From Nageia nagi (taxonomy: Eukaryota; Pinophyta), in contig JBITNC010000001.1 in NCBI GenBank assembly GCA_050084985.1, positions 175,460,001 to 175,524,000 on the forward strand: DNA of 64,000 bases. The letters run 5' to 3'. The translations under genes were made by a program, and so were the position numbers. Every line of letters starts with the position of its first letter. Positions within the stretch are counted from its first letter, which is position 1. The notes beneath the pieces were generated by a model that worked only from the letters and a program-made list of their open reading frames with translations, did no database searches and was not told the origin of the DNA. Of this stretch, positions 57,655 to 64,000 are shown one piece after another.

Positions 57655-59262
57655 TCAACTCCTCAATGTAAGATCTCAAACAAATTCTTCTATGATCCTT
57701 ACTCCTATGAGAAACCCTCATCGCAAGAAAAATGTAGAAAAGCTTTAGCTAAACAATTCAGGGTAGGAGAGATACCCTCTTTTGCGGAGTTGGAGGCAAA
57801 GAGAAAACACATAGAGAGAGATTATGAAGAAACTATAAACTTTAGTAAAAGATATGAAGATGTTCAAAGTAAGTTAGAAGAGGAAGCCAAACTTAAAGAA
57901 AAGAATATAGAACTCAAAGAAAAAGAAAAGCAAGAACTTGACAAACAACGATAAATTTTTGATAAGGTAAAACAAGAAGTTCAAGATAGTTGGTTACTTC
58001 ATGAGAAGTATCAACAAAATAAAGTACAACCACCTACAACTCTTAGAAATCCAATGCAAGGTCATCATTTACCTTCTAATCTTCCATCATTATCATCTTC
58101 ATCATTGTTATCAAGATTTCTTTCTAATGATGAATCTTATGATTCAGACCTGAAGTTATAAAGAAACACCAATCATAGAAGATACCGAAAACATCCTTAG
58201 GGTAGTTGGACAGATAATGAATTAGAGAATTTCATGAAGGATTTCATGAATAAAGAAATGAACATATCAAGGTTCAAGAAGTTGACATATGACAATATTT
58301 GCAATGAACCCATCCATCCAAGTGTCCCTAAGAAGAAATTACCTTACAACTTTGAAATGCCTAAGATAATTCCTTTTACAGGAAATAAGGATCCTAAGGA
58401 ACATTTAAGGTGGTTTAAGTTTTTAAATTACCTAATTTCTAATGATGAGGTCTTGATGATACATTTATTCCCCATGATGCTTGTAGCCAAAGCCTTGGAA
58501 TGGTATAATAATTTACCATGACATAGTATTTATTCATTTTCTCAATTGGCAAACTTGTTCTTACAACATTTTAGGATTTATATCAAAGAGGAATCTTCTA
58601 TTATGGATGTTGTAGAACTAAAACAATCTCAGAATGAATCAATCGTTGACTTTGTTTCACGATGGAGGGATATACTCTATGGCATGCCCTATACCTTACC
58701 TCAGGAGGAGTTAGTTAAATTATTCAATCAAAATTGTTTAAGGCCTATAGCTAGTATATTACAAATCCAATGATATAATACTCTCGAAGAAGTTATTGAT
58801 CAAGTAGTTATAATTGAGAAGGTCAAGATTAAATATGATGAAATAAAAATTATGAGAAAAGAAAAATATAACAAAAATGAGTATTGTAATTATCACCATC
58901 AAAGAGGTCATAGTACAAAAAATTATCTAGCATTGAGAAATAGAACTCAAAATTCAATCAAAGATAATAACTTGGAAGTCGAAGACCATACTTCTATTTC
59001 AAATCAAAATTTAAAAAATTATCAAGACTCACTTCCTTCATATCAAGCAAATACAGTATCTATTGTACCTAATTATAGTCAAGTGACATCCACCTGGAAT
59101 CCAAGTAATCAACCTATTATAGGAATAGTTGGAGTTGATACTAGAACTCAAAACATACAAGAAAAACAAATTGATATATCATATAATCAAAAATCCAAAA
59201 TGCAAGTTCCTCCATTGATACATCAGCCTATAATTTCTTTTTATGACCATGAGAGATAACCA
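57655..59262 (+). pseudogene. gag: Gag of element E
   Basis: In frame with the ORF before it: FRVGEIPSFAELEAKRKHIE, a Glu/Lys-rich coiled-coil-like stretch ending at a TAA near 57951, then the capsid-like domain at 58234-58773 (FTGNKDPKEHLRWF, AKALEWYNNLP, FVSRWRDILYGM, NCLRPIASILQIQ). The zinc-knuckle motif near 58880-58930 reads YCNYHHQRGHSTKNY, with its last Cys lost. Only a handful of stops occur, fewer than in A. It would package the element RNA and cooperate with an A-like pol. Confidence 0.87.
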
Positions 59263-59700
59263 AACAAGGGACCTCAAGGGTTAGATTCACCTCTCCATGT
59301 CATCGGTAAAGTAAATGGTAAAATTGTTAAGAGGATACTAATAGATGAAGGGTCAGAAGTCAATATCATATCTACATCAGCATATCACAAATTGAATCTT
59401 CCCTTCTCTCATATTTCTTTACCATCATTATAAATAAAAGCATTTAATAATACCTTATGTTCAACAATAGGGTCGATAGTGTTACCCATCACCATTGGAT
59501 GTAAGATGATACAAACATCATTATATATCATTGAAGGAAACATTGAACAATATAATATTCTTTTAGGTAGACCATGGATTCAAGAAATGGAATGTGTCCC
59601 ATCTACATTTCATGGTTGTCTAAAATACATTCATGAGGGATTACTCTATTGTGTATGAAGAGATGAAAATCCATACTCACATTATAATATTACAAAATCA
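59262..59700 (+). pseudogene. Protease of element E
   Basis: Plus-strand text gives SPLHVIGKVNGKIVKRI, LIDEGSEVNIIS (active site, D-E-G as in A) and ILLGRPWIQEMECVPS. Three stops are seen in about 145 codons (TAA near 59258 and 59431, TGA near 59657). Very similar to the protease of element A. Confidence 0.85.
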
Positions 59701-59718
59701 TCAAAAACAAAACCTCCT

Positions 59719-60003
59719 ATGCAAAAGTCAGAGGGGAAATCATCATCCACCTTTGCTAGGCAAGGGCATAATCATAAATATATGAGATGGAAATTAAAGT
59801 CTAAAGATGATTACAATGATAGAATGCAATCATCAAAACAACCTAAGAGGGTGGTAGATCATATAATGAAAGAAAACCTAAAGCCTAAGTCAATAAAATA
59901 TGATAAGTATGGACATCATGTTTATCATCATCACTTGGGGCATAATACTAAACATTGCCACCAATTAAATCATGCCCTTCATGATTTGATGGATGATAGA
60001 TGA
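59719..60003 (+). pseudogene. Post-protease Lys/His-rich ORF with a zinc-knuckle-like motif
   Basis: 94 open codons after protease in element E. The middle is basic (RWKLKSKDD, KQPKRVVDHIMKENLKPKS). The end reads YHHHLGHNTKHCHQL, then NHALHDLMDD, which has the spacing of plant gypsy zinc knuckles (CxxHxxxGHxTxxCxxL) with the first Cys absent. Gag already has such a motif upstream, so this is a second one in an unusual place. Past the stop at 60003 the text stays His/Pro-rich to about 60230. Confidence 0.6.
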
Positions 60004-60659
60004 TTTGAAGTAGATATACATTTATTGATAGATAACAATTTACATCATCTACAAAATACATACATACATTCCACATAATTAAACAATGATGAATTATGTT
60101 ATTTGCATAAGGATATTCAATTTCCTTCACATCGTTCACATTGGGGTAGTCATCCCCCATCTTACTTTTGATCTCCTCATGTTCTACATAGATCACATTA
60201 GGGCAATTTCCCTCCATCATCAAAAAAAAAATCATCAAAACATGATTTAGAAATCATACAAACATCAAAATATGATTAAAACTAAAATGATCATATCTGA
60301 TAGGTTATAATATGTTTATGGCATTTCCATGTCTTCCCCTTTTTCCACCTCATATTCATACCCCATTATGTTGGAATATTTGAGTATTAGATTATATTCT
60401 AACAATTCATCAAGGCATGTATACTATACATTATCCATGATCACTTCATACCATTATACAAATATGTTTAATACTTATTGTAAAAGAAATAGTTTATGAA
60501 ATGAATATTCTTATTGACTTTACCAACCTTCATCAGGAAAATTTTTGAAATTTTGGATGATAAACAAATATGACTATGATACACTTAAGGTTATTACAGA
60601 CTCATACACATCTTCACATTTAAATAATCTTAAAACAATCAAGAATGAAGTGTTACAAG
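60004..60659 (+). other. Junction region of element E where pol is missing
   Basis: No RT, RNase H or integrase text in any frame. The open frame 59948-60238 on the minus strand is antisense to the previous ORF and looks accidental. The deletion or original lack of pol lies here. Confidence 0.6.
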
Positions 60660-60715
60660 AGCATGATTTCGAGTGAAAGTATTACATGTTCATCCTATTA
60701 TTCGCTTCATCTCAA

Positions 60716-60817
60716 ACCCAAGAATCATTTGATAGTTTTATAAAAAAAAAAGAGGTGAAAAGAGATGACAAAAGTAAAAAAAAAAAAAATACTACATCAT
60801 ATCAATGATTCTTGGGT
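60716..60817. promoter_or_regulatory. Conserved 14-bp-stem hairpin with A-rich loop (element E copy)
   Basis: ACCCAAGAATCATT (60716-60729) and AATGATTCTTGGGT (60804-60817) form the same perfect stem as at 4943-5050, around a 74-base A-rich loop whose sequence differs. Confidence 0.75.
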
Positions 60818-60960
60818 GATTACAATATCCTCTACAGGGGCTATTGATGCCTAACTGGCAGTAGAGCAAGGTTGTAGCGAGATCGAGGGGTTAATCCTCA
60901 TCGAGGCTATGGATGCTTGTCTGGTAATGGGGCATACCTTATGAGTGGTGACATGTCCAT
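60818..60960 (+). repeat. Conserved 3' block of A and E, partly duplicated in E
   Basis: GATTACAATATCCTCTAC, then GGGGCTATTGATGCC and AGTAGAGCAAGGTTGTAGC match element A (4860-4945, minus). In E a second, diverged copy (GAGGCTATGGATGCTTGTCTGG) follows about 67 bases on; A has one copy. Confidence 0.7.
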
Positions 60961-62100
60961 ATTGGTTAGTGATCTTCTTTCCTATGGACCTCTGTACGTT
61001 TCATATGGATGAACTAGCTTATATATTTTATGCTCTTGTAACATTTAGTTTGAGATTGTCTAGAGATGGAAATAAACATCATTGCACACACATGAGTCTA
61101 TGATAATTTTGAGAACATCATGAATTTGTTTTATATCATCTAAATAAGGAAAAATCTAATGGTGATTGGTTAATATGGTCAACTTGAATATTATGATCAT
61201 TACATTTCTTCATCCTCCCATGCCTCCATCCCATACTATTTATTATTACATAGTAATTAATATTACACTTATATTTATCAATGCCTTGATGAGTTGATTA
61301 GTTTATCTCTCTAAATACTCAATACATCCTATGTCTATTCATTCGTTATTCTATTTTCATATTAACATCCACCACTACCCCATACACATTATACTATACC
61401 AACTTTCATATTTTATTATCCAACATCCATATATTTTCTAATCTATCCTTATCGATTATTAAATTGGAGGTGCTTCCATATTATTTGAGAAAAAGAACAA
61501 GTAATTGTTCTATGGGAGTCAACATTGTTGTTGTTAAAACCTATTGCTTCTATTCTTATCTACAAGTTTAAGCAAGAAACTACCCTTAGTAGATTAATAA
61601 AAGTCAACCCTAGAACATTGTTAAATTTTATAGTTTCCATTATTCTTTGAATTGGAATTCAATGTTTTTTTCCTATCATATCCCATCCATTTCAACCCTT
61701 AGAACGTCATTAAAAAGCTTCCATCATTCCTTGGGATCGAGAGTAAGAAATTGCTCTTCCCTTTGAATTGGAAGTCGATGTTCTTCTCCCCTTTCCATTC
61801 ATTATCATCTACCCATAAATTTAATGTGTGTTACATCTTGTTCCATATCCTTTGCACATGTTATCATAAAATAAAAAGTATTAGTAGCCAAGTTTGGTAA
61901 ATGATATAATCTAATACTGTAATTTTTCAAATCATTATCCTTAAATTTGAAGATATTTAATAATATCAAAATCAACATTTAAAAAATAAAAATACAATAA
62001 TAATCCCATACATCTTTAATGGAATAATTGTTATCGTCATATTCCTCATCATGAATCTTTGATGATATCAAATTATAAACAATTCCATCCTGAAATCTTT
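60961..62100 (+). other. 3' non-coding region of element E
   Basis: The first 150 bases remain alignable with element A (CCTATGGACCTCTGTACGTT and onward). Beyond that I see no gene or repeat; short ORFs here are unsupported. Confidence 0.55.
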
Positions 62101-62119
62101 TGATAATGATTTTGCAAGA

Positions 62120-63480
62120 AATGATAATGAAACCCATTCTACTGGGGTAAATAGTAGAATTATCAAACATTAAAATGTTATTTACTTTGAAAGGACTCCA
62201 CGTCACATACATGTTAATGGCATAGAGCCTATGGAATAAAGTGTTCCATGAAATAGCATATGTAGGCAAGCATGAATACCTAGTAAGGTGTAGAACCTAT
62301 TTTCAAAATACTTTGATTGCAAAAATTCAAAAAGTTTATGTTTGATCATAATTTGGGGCAACTATGATTGTCCACGACCCAAAGTAAATCATTTGCCTCT
62401 ACCGTCAACCAACAAAATCAAGATTTAAAATATTCATACATAAGTTGATAAACTCAAGTGTATGAGTCTTGACTTAACCACTTACCAACCTCAAGTATAT
62501 TATCACCTACTTATGAGTCTAGTGGTATTTGTATAATTCTACAACGATAACATATTAGTTTGTTTGTATCTTCTTAAGATACATGACTATGTTTGCTCAC
62601 CACATCATGCCATTTAAAAAAAAAAAAAAGATAACCAAATAAACATGCAAACTCGATCATAAATAATTTCATCATGAATCCTTGATAGGAAAAACACCAT
62701 TTATTATTTATGATCTTACAATGAATCATGAACTTCCTAGTTCAAATCATATGTCATGTTATGCATGCTTAGTCATCACTTATTGTTATACATATTCAAG
62801 AAACCCTATTCATCAAAAAACATGATTCCAATGATTTTTGTAAAACCTATTAACATAATAATCAAAATTCAAATCAGTGCACACAAAGGGGACTTCATGT
62901 CATATACTTGACTCGACTCCATACATTCCTTGGGATAAACACAAGACACCCATGTAATGATATATGGAAACAAGCCTTTAGTACCTATTTGGTGTACAAC
63001 CAATGTGTGTTCAAAATACTTCAATTACAAAGCTCAAGAAATCATACTTGGATAATTGGGGTAAATACAATTTCCCATGATCTAAAATCAAACCTTATGT
63101 TCATCTATAAATGATTGAAGAAATAAGGTTAGAATCATTCATACATTCATCTTACTTGTTCACTAGCTAATATGTATTAGTTTTTTGAATAATCTATCAT
63201 CATCATCACTGATATCATTAGTCAGTTCAAAAGGGGTCATAATGCTAAGATCAGTACCACAATCGAAGTAAGCCCATGATCACTTAGTAAGACCATGGCT
63301 ACATCTCTCTTAAAATGTACTCAAAACATTGTTAATTACAAAATCGAAAGTTATATGTCTACTCACAGTTAAGGTAATTAAGATTGCCTATAACCTAAAA
63401 TAAGATATTTATGCTCAATATGATTCTAAAAGACTTATGCAAAAGATCATCATGAAACCCATTCTACTGGGTCAAAAGTA
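62120..63480. repeat. Dispersed degenerate repeats in 3' region of element E
   Basis: Phrases recur out to 64000: GAAACCCATTCTACTGGG at 62129 and 63454; TTCAAAATACTT(T/C)GATTGC-like text near 62305 and 63010; and GATTGTCC, AATTTCCC or GATTGCC followed by ACGACC, ATGATC or ATAACC and TAAA near 62370, 63070 and 63385. They suggest an old, larger tandem unit of several hundred bases. Confidence 0.6.
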
Positions 63481-63499
63481 GAGAAAAATGAAAGATGAC

Positions 63500-63935
63500 T
63501 TATATATATAAAACAAGCTTCCTATCACATACTCGCTTTAGCATGCGAATACAAACTAGAGTCTTGTCATGCAACTGCCATAAATAGCACATAGTATGGA
63601 GATAAACACAAGTGAAGTTTTGATATACAACATCACTATCTCAAACTTGTATATACAAAACAAGCTTCCTATCACATACTCGCTTTGGCATGCATAGACA
63701 AACTAGAGTCTTATCATGCAACTACCATAAATAGCACACAGTATGAAGATAAACACAAATGAAGTTTTGATATACAACATCACTATCTCAAAATTGTATA
63801 CATCAAATAAGCTTACCATCACATACTCGCTTCGGTATGCAGAGACAAATTAGAGTCTTGTCATGCAACTACCATAAACAGCACACAGTATGGAGATGGA
63901 CACAAGTGTAGTTTTGATGTATTACAATATCATTT
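63500..63935. repeat. 147-bp tandem array, three units
   Basis: CAAGCTT or TAAGCTT followed by ATCACATACTCGCTT starts at 63514, 63661 and 63808, exactly 147 bases apart each time. Units share GAGTCTT(G/A)TCATGCAACT and GAAGTTTTGATATACAACAT. The third unit decays near 63920. Confidence 0.9.
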
Positions 63936-64000
63936 TCAGAATGTATCAATTGCAAAAGTCAAAAAATCATATTCAGTCATGGCTAGGGATATCCTCATGA

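Larger units (their letters stand above)
53321..64000 (+). mobile_element. Element E: gag-protease-only Ogre/Tat derivative (right end outside window)
   Basis: LTR 53321-54162, PBS, a 2-kb leader, a 480-codon ORF, gag and protease on the plus strand. No RT, RNase H or integrase follows. The sequence instead passes by about 60660 into 3' non-coding sequence homologous to that of element A. It inserted in the protease of C with flank CAAAT. No second LTR is seen to 64000. A non-autonomous element that would need pol proteins in trans fits this layout. Confidence 0.82.

Noticed and set aside
60818-60960. tRNA-like text (GGGGCTATTGATGCC, GCAAGGTTGTAGC)
   Set aside because: No cloverleaf or T-arm GGTTCGANNCC could be placed; it is a conserved 3' block of the retroelement.
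61979-62269. 96-codon minus-strand ORF
   Set aside because: No domain, signal or homologous frame; it lies in a degenerate repeat zone.

Overview
The window is nuclear DNA of a seed plant with a large, repeat-filled genome. It is very A+T rich, has no bacterial-style genes, and consists almost wholly of LTR retrotransposons in several states of decay. Fragments of land-plant pentatricopeptide-repeat (PPR) genes match the consensus typical of the big PLS/DYW-class families. A gymnosperm such as a conifer or cycad fits best, but that is inference. No intact host gene, tRNA, rRNA or CRISPR array was found.

Layout. (1) 1-18718: element A, a Ty3/gypsy element of the Tat/Ogre kind on the minus strand. 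Its left LTR is cut by the window edge. Order in sense: 5' LTR (16201-18718), PBS, leader, gag, protease, RT, RNase H, a second 'archaeal-type' RNase H, integrase, an extra uninterrupted 314-codon ORF, a long 3' non-coding region with hairpin repeats, PPT, 3' LTR (1-2204). (2) 19770-32965: at least two decayed PPR genes plus further PPR pieces on the plus strand, broken by a decayed Ty1/copia element on the minus strand (24793-31161) and by a short unclassified insertion family. (3) 32966-39131: element B, the 5' part of a plus-strand Tat-like element with a decayed, Asn/Gln-rich gag. (4) 39132-53320: element C, a minus-strand Tat-like element that appears to sit inside B. C is split by element D (42589-50937, plus strand, both LTRs and a near-perfect 5-bp target duplication) and is cut in its protease by element E (53321 to beyond the right edge, plus strand). 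This is a nest: B holds C, and C holds D and E.

How the parts relate. A, C and D share the Tat gene order with two RNase H domains. In all three the ordinary RNase H has lost its first catalytic Asp. In A the second RNase H keeps its D-E-D-D residues; in C the first three are visible; in D it is broken by stops. A and E share almost the same primer-binding site and a conserved 3' hairpin. E has gag and protease but no RT, RNase H or integrase, and instead carries a 480-codon open leader ORF. E therefore looks like a non-autonomous gag-protease derivative that would depend on an A-like partner.

The best candidates for undescribed biology are the post-integrase ORF of A (5823-6767), the leader ORF of E (56212-57654), the hairpin with a perfect 14-bp stem conserved between A and E, and three 83-bp palindromes in the 3' region of A. 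All coding calls come from reading translations by eye; no database search was run.
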